Source of the DNA: CAILHX01 sp964511385
GTDB lineage: Bacteria; Pseudomonadota; Gammaproteobacteria; Burkholderiales; Methylophilaceae
Direction of reading: 5' to 3'
Length of the DNA stretch: 64,000 nucleotides
Assembly (NCBI GenBank): GCA_964511385.1
Contig: CAZEFE010000005.1
Location: forward strand, 1-64,000
In this document: piece after piece, positions 52,881 to 61,457 of the stretch
Position numbering within the stretch: position 1 is the first letter of the stretch
Layout: each line of letters opens with the position of its first letter
Translations under genes and position numbers: made by a program
The notes under the pieces: generated by a model
The model's database searches: none
Seen by the model: the letters and a program-made list of their open reading frames with translations, nothing else
What the model was told of the DNA's origin: nothing

Positions 52881-53252
52881 CTACAACTCGCAGTGGCACT
52901 TTTCCCGCAGTTTTCCGCGCCACCTGCCAGCCCATTTAAGCCCCACCTGTTCCGCGATTGCCCCGCACTTGTTAAAAAGTTGGTCGTTGTTCCATTGCGG
53001 CTTACCCTTCAGCATCGGCACCCAGTCAAATGCAATTCGCTTTTGGTGACTGGATTCCCCCCCGCGCAAATTGGTGACCACAACCCCCTTTTTTGTCCTG
53101 CCAAGCGCATACAGCGCGTCCTGCGCCTCTGCGTCCCGGTATGTGCAATAAATGAGGATTTCAATGCCTTGCTGCTTGCATTGAAACGCGAACTCTAGCG
53201 CCAGCTTTCGTGCTTCCGGCGTCAATTCGTCAAGTGAACGGCTGTTTATCAT
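52881..53252 (-). CDS. M15-family peptidase endolysin (L-alanyl-D-glutamate/VanY-like)
   Basis: 123 residues. The signature for phage-type M15 peptidases is present: TYRDAEAQDALYALGRT, ESSHQKRIAFDWVPM with the zinc His and Asp, and a C-terminal CHCEL with the second His/Glu. The fold cuts cross-linking peptides of peptidoglycan. No signal peptide, so it needs a holin, and the holin-like gene follows. Presence of an endolysin argues against a filamentous phage. Confidence 0.8.
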   Translation of the reverse strand: MINSRSLDELTPEARKLALEFAFQCKQQGIEILIYCTYRDAEAQDALYALGRTKKGVVVTNLRGGESSHQKRIAFDWVPMLKGKPQWNNDQLFNKCGAIAEQVGLKWAGRWRGKLREKCHCEL

Positions 53253-53298
53253 GTTGATTCAGGCTGCCGGGCGCGAACCCGGCAACCTGCCCCCTTTT

Positions 53299-53883
53299 TT
53301 AGCCGGTGATAATTGCGGTCAGCCGTGCGATTTCCGCCGTGTAGGTGTTGACGTAGCCCTGCACGGTGTTCTTTTCGAGCACCAGCGCGGCATAACGCGC
53401 TTGCAGCGCCGGGTGGGCGGTGCCCAAATCCCAGCCCAAGCCAACCGCAGCCGCGACTGCGTTTGTTGCGTCAGTCAGTCGCAGTTGCGCCGCCGCTTTC
53501 AGCTTTTCGGCGCTGGCTTTCTTCTTGGTAGCGTCCGCGATGGGGTCGGTGGGCGGCACGTAAACCTTGGCCGTATCCTCCACGTCCGGGATAAACACTT
53601 TCAGGTCATTGACGCCTTCGAGTGCGCCGTTAATCCACTGAATCAGCTTGTCAACTTCGCTGAATACCTTTACCTTGCCGCCGTCATCCGCCGGGGTGTA
53701 CACCACATGCGGCGTAGTGGCATCTCCGGTGAACACTTTCACGTCAGCGCTGAAAGTCAGCGTTTTGGGGTTAACAATTTTCAACGTGGCTTCCACGTTG
53801 CCGTTGAAACCGAGAGAAGCGGCGACCAGCGCCATTTTCACGGTCTTTTGATGCTGGCGAATACCAGCGAGAGAGTAAGTCAT
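53299..53883 (-). CDS. candidate structural (coat) protein of the element
   Basis: 194 residues. The first ~110 are beta-rich (VEATLKIVNPKTLTFSADVKVFTG...), the last ~60 are two helices with heptads (KKASAEKLKAAAQLRLTDA...; YAALVLEKNTVQGYVNTY). No cysteine and no signal peptide. It has an AAGG ribosome site and sits first after rep. Coat function is only an inference from size, composition and location; no homology is recognised. Confidence 0.45.
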   Translation of the reverse strand: MTYSLAGIRQHQKTVKMALVAASLGFNGNVEATLKIVNPKTLTFSADVKVFTGDATTPHVVYTPADDGGKVKVFSEVDKLIQWINGALEGVNDLKVFIPDVEDTAKVYVPPTDPIADATKKKASAEKLKAAAQLRLTDATNAVAAAVGLGWDLGTAHPALQARYAALVLEKNTVQGYVNTYTAEIARLTAIITG

Positions 53884-53993
53884 TTTGCAGCCCTTTCTGA
53901 TTGGTTAGCGGGGTTATTCCCGTGGCTTGCACTGTATGCGCGCGCGACTTTCTGAAAGCCGCGTACAGTTATTTACACAAGTCCGAGGGGGCA

Positions 53994-54008
53994 CGGGGCG
54001 AAGCCCCG
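53994..54008. terminator. GC hairpin downstream of rep
   Basis: CGGGGC and GCCCCG form a 6-bp stem with a GAA triloop (extendable to GC...CGC) about 20 bases after the rep stop. Tight GNA triloop hairpins are used as terminators and as single-strand origins in rolling-circle genomes. Confidence 0.45.
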
Positions 54009-54026
54009 CGCCGAAAAACCAAACCA

Positions 54027-55574
54027 CTACACCCGCTGCCAGTGTTCCCGGTCATTGATTGCCACGCGCACCCCAAAGCGTTCACGTACGCCACGGTGAA
54101 AGCGCCGCACCGTGTCGCCGTAGCGCCCGGCTATATCCTCGTAGACAACCAGCAAGGCAACCGCCCCTTCATGCGGCGAAACATCCAGCCCGCCCAGCGC
54201 TTCAATAAAGGCCGCATAGCTGGCCTTAACCTCGCCCCGGCGTTGTGCCGCCTGCCACGCGCAAAACACCGCATGACCCGCCGCCGCCGCCGCGAACCCA
54301 TCCACCCGGCGCAACTCGCGCCAGATGGTGACGAAGTGACCCCCTATCTGCTGGAATTGGCGAATGCGCCATGTACTCGCCCACGCCTCCACCCGCGCCG
54401 CCAGAGATTCACTGCTGGCCTCCGCTTCGTCTGATTCCTCGCCGTGGATGCCGCCGATATTCTTGGCAACGTACTTCATGACGTAACCGGTTGCCGTGCC
54501 CTTGGCCGGGTTGATGCGAACGAATTTGACGCGGTTTTCCGCCGCGCCCGGCTCATTGCCGTTATCCGCCAAAAAGTAAGCCGTGATGTATGACCTAAGC
54601 GCGGTTTCGGCAAAGCCGCCTCCATGAAACAAAACCATATGCCAATGCGGCGTGCCGTCATGGTGCGGCTCCGAAACGCGCAAGCCGTACACCCTCACAC
54701 CCACCCGCGCCCATGCCGCGCGAACACGCGCCCAGCATTCGGTCAGATATTTCTGCGCTTTATCTGGCGTTGTGCCGTCATACTTCGGGTTGCGCTTTCC
54801 GTTGTGAAGCATGGCATGCATCCTAGCCGGGCACGTCGCAGTTACAAACGTGCAAACATCGCCACGCCGCGCCGCCAATTCCTCAAAACCTCTAATCCGT
54901 GTCATCAACTCATTGCGCCTGTTTTCCTGATTAGCCATGCCAGCCGCCGCCGCCGCTTGCAGCGAAATCACCTCGCCGCTTTCTTGCGAAACCAACTCAA
55001 TATCCGCCATCAATTGCGCATTGCGCCGCAACTGTTGGCCGCGCCGGTCTAGCGTGTCATCGCTGCAATACACTTCACCCCGCGCATGCACCTTATCCGC
55101 ACCAATCGCCGCATGCTCCCGCGCCTTGGCATGGCTGTTGCGCAAGTTGCGCAACCACCACACCTCATCCACCAGCCGCGCCCGCTGCTGGTTCTGGTCA
55201 AACTCCAACGGCAAGCGCACCCCGTAAAAAACGCAAAGCTCATGGCAGCAGCGCAGCCCGTTAGCTAACTTCGTACCGCGCAAAAACCCATCCAGCGAAT
55301 CAGCGAAAAACGAACGGCAGCGGAAAGCGCACTCATCCGCCAGCATTTTCAGGTCATCATCATTCGCCGCAATGTCTATTTTTTCCGACAACGGCGCGAC
55401 CAACCCGCCAAGCCAGCGCATCGCCTCCACGATTGACGCCTTCGACAATTCCGCATACTTTTCCCGCGCTTGGCTTTGCCACAACCGAGGCAACCGCGCG
55501 AAATACCCCTCCGCAACCAGCCGCATATTTTCGGCTGGTGAACGCTTCAAAAATGCACGGGTTTCTGGCTTCAC
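54027..55574 (-). CDS. HUH replication initiator, P2 gpA/phiX174 A type
   Basis: 515 residues from GTG 55574, overlapping the upstream stop as GTGA. The metal motif is PHHDGTPHWHMVLF (HxH, ~310-323), and the two-tyrosine motif is GYVMKYVAKN (Y-x3-Y, ~373-382), as in P2 gpA and phiX174 A proteins that nick and rejoin the origin during rolling-circle replication. The N-terminal ~150 residues are helical. PM2-type corticoviruses also use this class. A longer form from GTG 55595 is possible. Confidence 0.88.
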   Translation of the reverse strand: MKPETRAFLKRSPAENMRLVAEGYFARLPRLWQSQAREKYAELSKASIVEAMRWLGGLVAPLSEKIDIAANDDDLKMLADECAFRCRSFFADSLDGFLRGTKLANGLRCCHELCVFYGVRLPLEFDQNQQRARLVDEVWWLRNLRNSHAKAREHAAIGADKVHARGEVYCSDDTLDRRGQQLRRNAQLMADIELVSQESGEVISLQAAAAAGMANQENRRNELMTRIRGFEELAARRGDVCTFVTATCPARMHAMLHNGKRNPKYDGTTPDKAQKYLTECWARVRAAWARVGVRVYGLRVSEPHHDGTPHWHMVLFHGGGFAETALRSYITAYFLADNGNEPGAAENRVKFVRINPAKGTATGYVMKYVAKNIGGIHGEESDEAEASSESLAARVEAWASTWRIRQFQQIGGHFVTIWRELRRVDGFAAAAAGHAVFCAWQAAQRRGEVKASYAAFIEALGGLDVSPHEGAVALLVVYEDIAGRYGDTVRRFHRGVRERFGVRVAINDREHWQRV

Positions 55575-55837
55575 AGTTCCACCTCCCACCCGCACACCTC
55601 AAGAAAGCGTAGCGAATCAAAGGTTGAATCATCGACTTCGATCTGATGCGCAAAGGCGAACACCAGCGCCCCGGCGCTATCGTCCGGGGTGCCCTTTTCG
55701 GTAAACAGTGAAACGGTGAGCAGCAATTCGCCGCTAAAAGAATCGAAGGCTATAGCCTTCACAGTGCCGCGCCGCCCTTCAAGTTCTGGACGGCTGGAAT
55801 TGAAAACAACCCTTGTAAATCGCGTGGCTAGCGCCAT
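55571..55837 (-). CDS. small unrecognised protein upstream of rep
   Basis: 88 residues, beta-rich and acidic (VSLFTEKGTPDDSAGALVFAFAHQIEVDDSTFDSLRFLEV). Translation is coupled with rep by the GTGA overlap. A 9-bp inverted repeat covers its ribosome site (55840-55859). It may be a replication accessory or control protein; nothing defines it further. Confidence 0.55.
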   Translation of the reverse strand: MALATRFTRVVFNSSRPELEGRRGTVKAIAFDSFSGELLLTVSLFTEKGTPDDSAGALVFAFAHQIEVDDSTFDSLRFLEVCGWEVEL

Positions 55838-55839
55838 GA

Positions 55840-55859
55840 TGAACCTTTCTAAAGGTTCA
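55840..55859. promoter_or_regulatory. inverted repeat covering the ribosome site of the first element gene
   Basis: TGAACCTTT and AAAGGTTCA, 9-bp perfect arms with a 2-bp centre, lie two bases before the ATG at 55837 and include the AAAGG Shine-Dalgarno. It could be a repressor operator or an RNA hairpin that limits rep expression. Confidence 0.5.
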
Positions 55860-55925
55860 CCAAAAAAGCCCGTTAATGCCCTGCTCTATCCCTCATTAAC
55901 CTGGCGCTAGTCTTTTACATAACTT

Positions 55926-55953
55926 ACTCCGCTGTTTATACATTATGCGAAGT
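55926..55953 (-). other. right junction (attR) with XerC arm and centre only
   Basis: The XerC arm ACTTCGCATAA and centre TGTATA are exact, but the position of the XerD arm reads AACAGCGGAGT on the minus strand, unlike the dif XerD arm. The identity continues for 8 bp beyond the XerC arm (AACTTGCT), as at 48445-48452. Confidence 0.75.
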
Positions 55954-55997
55954 AACTTGCTGAAATAATACGAGGCATGCCGCCTCGTATTATTTGA

Positions 55998-56411
55998 TTA
56001 CTCGTTAAAGTACGCTACGTTCTGGCAGCGATCATTAACAAAGGTCAATTCCACTTTGCTGAACGTATGTTTTGCATCGGACTTCACGAGGTTTTTGTAG
56101 TACCACATCTCAACGCTGTCTTTTTTGGTGTTGTCCAGCGTACCGAATTTCTGCACGGCTGCTTCCGCACCAGATGGCTTGCTTGCTTGCGCTTTGCTGA
56201 CAGGTGTTCCCAGCAAATCGGTAATCTGCTGTTTGGATTTATTGCTGATGAGTTTAACGAAACTGGCTTCATCATAGGTTTTCTTACCAGTCTTTTTTGA
56301 ACTGGTTTTTTTGCCAGAGTCTGCAGCCATATCGGCTGAGTACCCGGGAGCTGCACTCAACGCCATCGAGGCAGCAATGGCGATAACGCCCATCAGTTGT
56401 TTCATGTGCAT
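55998..56411 (-). CDS. secreted BamE/SmpA-like small protein
   Basis: 137 residues with a signal peptide (GYSADMA, cleavage ~25), a Lys/Ser/Thr-rich linker (~30-45) and a C-terminal domain with pattern FVKLISNKSKQQITDLLGTP ... VEMWYYKNLV ... KVELTFVNDRCQNVAYF, resembling the SmpA/OmlA (BamE) fold. Periplasmic; role unknown. ATG 56411 follows AAAGGAAAC. First chromosomal gene right of the integrated element. Confidence 0.6.
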   Translation of the reverse strand: MHMKQLMGVIAIAASMALSAAPGYSADMAADSGKKTSSKKTGKKTYDEASFVKLISNKSKQQITDLLGTPVSKAQASKPSGAEAAVQKFGTLDNTKKDSVEMWYYKNLVKSDAKHTFSKVELTFVNDRCQNVAYFNE

Positions 56412-56460
56412 AGGTTGTTTCCTTTAATAAAGTAGGTGAATTATCGCACTGGCAGGATGT

Positions 56461-57225
56461 TCATGCCAAATCAAGCCTGAGTCCATCGTAGGCGACCTTT
56501 ATATTTTCAGGGAGCTGCGCCGACAAGGTTTCATATTCCAGTTCGTGCGTCATATGAATCAGATAGGTTATTTTAGCCTTGATAAGACCGGCGTATTCAA
56601 GACTTTGTTCCACGTTGATATGGGTATTGTGCGGCCGGGTTCTCAAGCAATCCAGCAGCAGTACATCCAGCCCTTCCAGGAGTGCCATGGATTCTTGCGG
56701 AATGGCGGACACATCCGTCAGGTAAGCAAAGTTCCTGATGCGCCAACCCAGGATTGCGGCCCTGCCGTGCGTGATCGGAATCGGCGTGACGCGTTCGCCA
56801 CAGGTTTCGAACGGCTCGTTAACCACATGGGCGCTTAAGGTGGGTAGCTCCCAGTTGGCGTGTGGTTCTCGCAAGGCATAACCGAAGCGCGTTGATATGT
56901 TTTCAATGGTTGGCGCATTGCCATAGAGCGGTATCTGGGTATGCTGGCGAAGACAAAAAGCCCGCAGGTCGTCAATGCCGTTCAGATGGTCGGCATGGGC
57001 ATGGGTATACAATACGGCATCCACCCGCTTCAGCCCTTCCCTTAGGGCTTGTGTGCGCAGGTCTGGGCCGGTATCAATCAGAATGACTTGTCCGCTGTCG
57101 GTTTCGATCGCGGATGAGCAGCGGCTTCTGTTGTTGCGTGGATCCCCGGAGGTGCAGGTCGCGCATTCGCAGCCAATCTGCGGTGTGCCGCTGCTGGAGC
57201 CGACACCAAGCATAATCAGTTTCAT
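56461..57225 (-). CDS. MBL-fold metallohydrolase
   Basis: 254 residues of the metallo-beta-lactamase fold with the HxHxDH motif in YTHAHADHLNGIDDLRAFC (~75-93), DVSAIP and a later HMTHELE. It resembles phosphoribosyl cyclic phosphodiesterases (PhnP-like) and small MBL phosphodiesterases. N-terminal CECATC could hold an extra zinc as in PhnP. The start overlaps the tatD stop by four bases. Confidence 0.8.
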   Translation of the reverse strand: MKLIMLGVGSSSGTPQIGCECATCTSGDPRNNRSRCSSAIETDSGQVILIDTGPDLRTQALREGLKRVDAVLYTHAHADHLNGIDDLRAFCLRQHTQIPLYGNAPTIENISTRFGYALREPHANWELPTLSAHVVNEPFETCGERVTPIPITHGRAAILGWRIRNFAYLTDVSAIPQESMALLEGLDVLLLDCLRTRPHNTHINVEQSLEYAGLIKAKITYLIHMTHELEYETLSAQLPENIKVAYDGLRLDLA

Positions 57226-58001
57226 GATGGCATGGCGTGCGAAAACAGGCGGAAAAAGTTGGCACTGGTGGCTTCGCCTACTGCATCCAGCGCAATGCCG
57301 CGCAGGCAGGCGATTTCTGCAGCCACATGCCGCACGAATGCCGGCTGGTTGGTCTTGCCGCGGAACGGCACCGGTGCCAGATACGGGGAATCCGTTTCGA
57401 TCAGCATGCGCTCGAGCGGCACGCGTTGTGCCACGTCCTTGAGCGCCGTGGCATTCTTGAACGTCACAATCCCCGAGAATGAAATGTAAAAACCCAAGTC
57501 AATGGCTGCTTGCGCCACTTCCCAGCTTTCGGTAAAGCAGTGCATGACGCCACCTACCCGGTCGGCGCCCTCTTCTTTCATGATTCTGAGCGTATCTGCG
57601 GCGGCGGATCGGGTATGGATAATCAGCGGTTTCCCGGCAGCAATAGCTGCTTGAATGTGGGTGCGAAACCGCTGCCGCTGCCATTCCAGATCACCCTGCA
57701 GCCGGAAATAATCCAGCCCGGTTTCACCTATGCCTATGACTTTGGGGTGCCGGGCAAGCTCAACCAGTTGCTGCGCACTAGGTTCCACTTCGTTTTCATA
57801 ATCCGGGTGCACCCCTACCGTGGCAAACAAATTGGCATGCTGCTCCGCAACCGCCAGCACCTTGGGGAAATCGGGCAGCGTGACGCTGATACACAAACCA
57901 TAACCAACGTCGTTATCGCGCATGGCTGCCAGTACCGAATCCAGATTGTTGGCCAGTTCGGGAAAATCGAGGTGGCAATGAGAGTCAATGAACATAGGCA
58001 T
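57222..58001 (-). CDS. tatD: TatD-family metal-dependent DNase
   Basis: 259 residues of the TatD TIM-barrel fold: metal ligands in FIDSHCHLDF, Glu in GIGETGLDYF, His in IIHTRSA, His in GVMHCFTES, and Asp in LIETDSPYLAP. It acts as a 3'-5' exonuclease or deoxyribonuclease in the cytosol. Starts on the holB stop (TAATG), in an operon with holB, tmk and mltG. Confidence 0.93.
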   Translation of the reverse strand: MPMFIDSHCHLDFPELANNLDSVLAAMRDNDVGYGLCISVTLPDFPKVLAVAEQHANLFATVGVHPDYENEVEPSAQQLVELARHPKVIGIGETGLDYFRLQGDLEWQRQRFRTHIQAAIAAGKPLIIHTRSAAADTLRIMKEEGADRVGGVMHCFTESWEVAQAAIDLGFYISFSGIVTFKNATALKDVAQRVPLERMLIETDSPYLAPVPFRGKTNQPAFVRHVAAEIACLRGIALDAVGEATSANFFRLFSHAMPS

Positions 58002-59017
58002 TACAGCTTTGCAGTAAAAATCTGGGAATACTTTAGCAGCAAGGCTTCTAGCTGCAACTCCGCATTCAACGGGTGTGTGGCGTGCGCTCTGGCTTCATTC
58101 AACTGGCGTTGAAAATCCAGCAGGCGGCGCATGTCCGCCCGCTTGGCCAGCGCTTTCAAGGCAGCCAGGTGCGCCGGATAATACCGCACCGCATCACTCA
58201 GCCGAACACTTAACAAGTCATGCACCCATTTCTGTAACAATTGTACGGCGGTGAGCAGCCCTTCCCTACCCCAGTGCGCTGCGGCAGAAAATGGATCGAT
58301 ATTGGTCGCCTGCGCCAAATGTCTGGCAAATGCCTCGGTTTCTGTCCGGCTTGTTGCATCGCCGGCCTCCTGTGCTAGCAACGGTGACCCGCCGGCATGC
58401 GCCAAGCAGAACTCCGCGTCGCTAATGCCCTTGCTTGCCAGCCAGGACAGCACTTCCTGCCGCGATGGCCGCTGCATCGTGATTTTATGGCAGCGGCTCC
58501 GGATGGTGGGCAGCAGCCGCTGCATTTGGTGGCTAACCAGCAGGAAAACGGTACCTGGCGGCGGCTCTTCAAGCATCTTGAGCAGCGCATTGGCAGCCGC
58601 CATGTTCAAGCTCTCAGCCGGGTGCAGCAAGACCACGCGCATCCCGTGGCGGTGCGAACTGAGCCCGACCATATCGTTCAGGGCGCGGATCTGGTCCACC
58701 GTGATAAAGCTCTTCTTTTTGCCTTTGCCGGGAGATTCGGTTTCGGCATCCGTTTCTGTCCGGTCTTCCGGCTCCACCATGCGGAAATCGGGGTGGTTGC
58801 ATTGCTCCAACCAGCCGCAGCTCAAGCAAGTGCCGCAAGCGAGACCTTCGGATCGCGGCGATTCGCACAGCAACGATGCCGCTAGCGCTTGGGAAAAATC
58901 CAGCTTGCCGATGCCTTGCCTGCCATGCAGCAGCAAAGCATGGGGAAAACGGTCCCGCATGGCAGACAAGCGCTGCCACAGATCAGCATTCCACGGATGT
59001 AGCTCGGTGATATTCAA
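58001..59017 (-). CDS. holB: DNA polymerase III delta' subunit
   Basis: 338 residues. AAA+-like clamp-loader fold with LLHGRQGIGKLDFSQ (P-loop-like, Ser/Thr replaced by Leu as expected for a non-hydrolysing subunit), the zinc module CGTCLSCGWLEQCNHPDF (four cysteines), and the SRC-type arginine in TIRSRCHKI. The delta' subunit helps load the beta clamp. TTG start at 59017 overlaps the tmk stop. The pilZ gene often following holB is absent here. Confidence 0.92.
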   Translation of the reverse strand: MNITELHPWNADLWQRLSAMRDRFPHALLLHGRQGIGKLDFSQALAASLLCESPRSEGLACGTCLSCGWLEQCNHPDFRMVEPEDRTETDAETESPGKGKKKSFITVDQIRALNDMVGLSSHRHGMRVVLLHPAESLNMAAANALLKMLEEPPPGTVFLLVSHQMQRLLPTIRSRCHKITMQRPSRQEVLSWLASKGISDAEFCLAHAGGSPLLAQEAGDATSRTETEAFARHLAQATNIDPFSAAAHWGREGLLTAVQLLQKWVHDLLSVRLSDAVRYYPAHLAALKALAKRADMRRLLDFQRQLNEARAHATHPLNAELQLEALLLKYSQIFTAKL

Positions 59018-59619
59018 AACGATGCCAGTATGCTGCCCAGCTCGGTTTGGATGTCTTCCAGCGGGCGGTTTGCGTTAATGACCCTGAATCGTTGGGGAAA
59101 ATCGGCAGCCCGCTGCAAATAAGCGGCACGAATGCGCTCAAAAAATGGCGCACTTTCCTGCTCGAAGCGATCCGGGTCGCGGGCGCCCGCCAGTCGGCGG
59201 CAGCTGACTTCTACCGGCACATCAAACAGCAGCGTCAAGTCCGGCTGCAAATCACCCTGTATCCAGTGTTCCAAGGTTTTAATCTTGTCGGCTTCAACCC
59301 CGCGGCCACCATGCTGATAGGCAAAACTGGCATCTGTAAACCGGTCCGACAGCACCCAGTCGCCTCTGGCCAGTGCGGGTTTGATGACTTGTTGCAGATG
59401 CTCACTGCGCGCGGCAAACATCAGCAGTGTTTCGGTTTCCACATGCATGGGCTGATGCAGCAGCAGTTCTCGCAATTTTTCACCCAGCGCGGTTCCGCCA
59501 GGCTCGCGCGTGAGGATAACCTCGTGGCCTTGAGCGGATAACAGGTCCGCAATAAATGGGATGTGCGTGCTTTTACCGGCACCGTCCACGCCTTCCAGAG
59601 TAATGAATCTGCCGCGCAT
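59014..59619 (-). CDS. tmk: thymidylate kinase
   Basis: 201 residues from ATG 59619. P-loop GVDGAGKST (~9-17), DR-x motif in LSDRFTDASFAYQ, and the LID segment. It phosphorylates dTMP to dTDP. The start lies 1 bp from the mltG stop. A longer frame through mltG is spurious. Confidence 0.95.
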   Translation of the reverse strand: MRGRFITLEGVDGAGKSTHIPFIADLLSAQGHEVILTREPGGTALGEKLRELLLHQPMHVETETLLMFAARSEHLQQVIKPALARGDWVLSDRFTDASFAYQHGGRGVEADKIKTLEHWIQGDLQPDLTLLFDVPVEVSCRRLAGARDPDRFEQESAPFFERIRAAYLQRAADFPQRFRVINANRPLEDIQTELGSILASF

Positions 59620-59620
59620 G

Positions 59621-60619
59621 CTATTGTTTACCCAGTTGGAACCGCGCCACGGCACGGTTATGTTCATCCAGCGTTTTTGAAAAGAAATGGCTGCCGTCGC
59701 CTTTGCCGACAAAATACAGGTATGGCACACCGTCAGCCGGATGCAATGCTGCTTCGATGGCTTCGATCCCCGGCATGGCAATCGGTGTTGGCGGTAAACC
59801 GTTGCGAGTATAGGTGTTGTACGGCGTGTCGGTAAGCAAGTCCTGCTTGCGCAGATTGCCATCGAAATGTTCACCGAGTCCGTAAATCACCGTGGGATCG
59901 GTTTGCAGGCGCATGCCGATTTTCAGGCGGTTCAGGAACACTCGCGCAATAGTCGGCCGCTCAGAGGCTTTCCCCGTTTCCTTTTCAACAATGGAGGCCA
60001 TCACCAACGCCTGGTATGGGTTAGCATAAGGCAACCCCGGCGCCCGATTTTGCCACGCAGCCTCCAGTTTATTTTGCATCGCCTGGTAAGCGCGCTGCAG
60101 AATGTCCAGGTCGGTCATGCCGCTGCTGAAATAATAGGTATCAGGGAAAAACAACCCTTCCGGGTGGCGTTCGGTTGCACCTATCCGATCCAGTATTTCT
60201 TCGTTGGTCAGCGCCATGCTGACATGCTCGATATCTTCGCGACGATTCAGTTCCTCGCGCACTTGGCGGAAGTTCCAGCCTTCAATAAAAGTCACCCCGA
60301 CCTGCGAAACATCCCCGCTCGTCAGTGCTTCAAACAGGTCATACGGCGTTGTGCCGGTAGTCACCAGGTAGTTGCCGGCCTTAAGTTGGGACGCGCGGCC
60401 AGTCAGCCGCGCCATCACTATGAAACCCCAGGGTTCTTTCAGGATATTTTGCTCAACCAGTTGTCGCGCAACCGTGCGGATGTTGCTGCCGGATTTGACA
60501 ACCAGGGTTTGCGGGCTCGGCTCGAACGTCAGCGGCGTTTCCGTGTAGTTCCATAACCAAGCGATACTGGCCGCCAGCAGCGCCGCAGCAAAAAAGAATA
60601 ATCTAGCCAGTGATTTCAT
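59621..60619 (-). CDS. mltG: endolytic murein transglycosylase MltG
   Basis: 332 residues from ATG 60619: one N-terminal membrane helix, a LysM-like region (~45-120) and the YceG catalytic domain with the glutamate in ASIVEKETG. It cleaves nascent glycan strands at the periplasmic face of the inner membrane and sets chain length. An ATG at 60634 is possible. It overlaps pabC. Confidence 0.93.
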   Translation of the reverse strand: MKSLARLFFFAAALLAASIAWLWNYTETPLTFEPSPQTLVVKSGSNIRTVARQLVEQNILKEPWGFIVMARLTGRASQLKAGNYLVTTGTTPYDLFEALTSGDVSQVGVTFIEGWNFRQVREELNRREDIEHVSMALTNEEILDRIGATERHPEGLFFPDTYYFSSGMTDLDILQRAYQAMQNKLEAAWQNRAPGLPYANPYQALVMASIVEKETGKASERPTIARVFLNRLKIGMRLQTDPTVIYGLGEHFDGNLRKQDLLTDTPYNTYTRNGLPPTPIAMPGIEAIEAALHPADGVPYLYFVGKGDGSHFFSKTLDEHNRAVARFQLGKQ

Positions 60620-61457
60620 GATCGCTCTCATCATCCAACTGCAGCAGCGTGCGCAGGTGGGTGGCCAGCACGCCTAGCGGCCAGGTAACGCTGGTCAGGC
60701 TTCTGACCTGCATCGCGCCGAACAGGCTGTTGCAGATGATCACTTCATCGGCATCCATGAACTCCGACAGGCGCAAATGGCGAATTTCCGTGGCGTATCC
60801 CAGCTTGGGCGCGATTGCAAGCACGCGATCCCGGGTCACGCCTGCCACACCGCACTGGCTCAGGTCCGGGGTCACCAGGGTGGAGCCAAAGCGGGCAAAC
60901 AGGTTGCTGCTGGTGCATTCTATGACGTCACCGCCTTCATCCAGCATCAAGCCGTCCATAATGTGGGCATCAACCCATTCCATGCGCGCCAGAACGTTCT
61001 CCAGGCGGCACAAGTGCTTGACGCCGGCCAGCCGGGGTTGGCGCCCCAGCCGGGTTTGGCATAAATGCAGGGCAACGCCGTCGCTGAAACTGGTGTCCGG
61101 ATATTGTGGCAACGGCGTCCTGATAACAATTCTTGAAGGTTGCGCCAATGGCGGCACGGCATAACCTCGCGCGCTTTCGCCACGGGTTACCACGAGTTTG
61201 ATGACGGCATCCATGCCTTTGCCTGCCTGGTAAAGCGTCTCAATATCCGCACGCAGGGTTTCTTCGGATGGGCATACGATGCCGAGCGCGTTGCAGTCCG
61301 CTTCCAGGCGGCGGAAATGGCGCCGCCAGCAGTGAGGAACTCCATCGATAACCGGTAGCGTTCTGAACACGCCATCGCCATAGGCAAACCCCCGGTCGAA
61401 CGGAGTCAGCGCGGCATCAACACGGCCATTAATCAGATATGAGGGTTCCACAGACAT
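60603..61457 (-). CDS. pabC: aminodeoxychorismate lyase (PLP fold-type IV)
   Basis: 284 residues. Fold-type IV PLP enzyme: RGFAYGDGVFRT, PLP lysine in GVKHLCRLENVLAR (~147), EGG-like DEGGDVIECTSSN, and GVAGVTRD. The genomic pairing with mltG, tmk and holB is the classical fab-pabC-mltG arrangement, supporting conversion of aminodeoxychorismate to p-aminobenzoate for folate. D-amino-acid or branched-chain aminotransferases are relatives. Confidence 0.9.
   Translation of the reverse strand: MSVEPSYLINGRVDAALTPFDRGFAYGDGVFRTLPVIDGVPHCWRRHFRRLEADCNALGIVCPSEETLRADIETLYQAGKGMDAVIKLVVTRGESARGYAVPPLAQPSRIVIRTPLPQYPDTSFSDGVALHLCQTRLGRQPRLAGVKHLCRLENVLARMEWVDAHIMDGLMLDEGGDVIECTSSNLFARFGSTLVTPDLSQCGVAGVTRDRVLAIAPKLGYATEIRHLRLSEFMDADEVIICNSLFGAMQVRSLTSVTWPLGVLATHLRTLLQLDDESDHEITG

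Larger units (their letters stand above)
48434..55936. mobile_element. 7.5 kb Xer/dif-integrated virus-like element
   Basis: Bounded by a direct repeat of 25 bp (TATACA centre, XerC arm and AACTTGCT) at 48428 and 55937. The full dif is at the left; the right copy lacks a XerD arm, as expected after XerCD-mediated integration of a circular genome carrying a half-type attP. Eleven compact genes, ten on the minus strand: small protein, HUH initiator, candidate structural protein, endolysin, holin-like, two collagen-like proteins, two paralogous unknowns, a membrane protein, and one gene (48484) on the plus strand. No integrase, Zot-like ATPase or terminase is present. Confidence 0.8.

Noticed and set aside
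48434..55936. Classification as a filamentous (inovirus) prophage because of dif integration
   Set aside because: No Zot/pI ATPase and no typical small coat protein; holin-like and endolysin genes are present, which extruding phages do not need.
59620..59874. Long N-terminal extension of tmk
   Set aside because: The extension is the mltG 3' end read in another frame; the family start is MRGRFITLEG at 59619.
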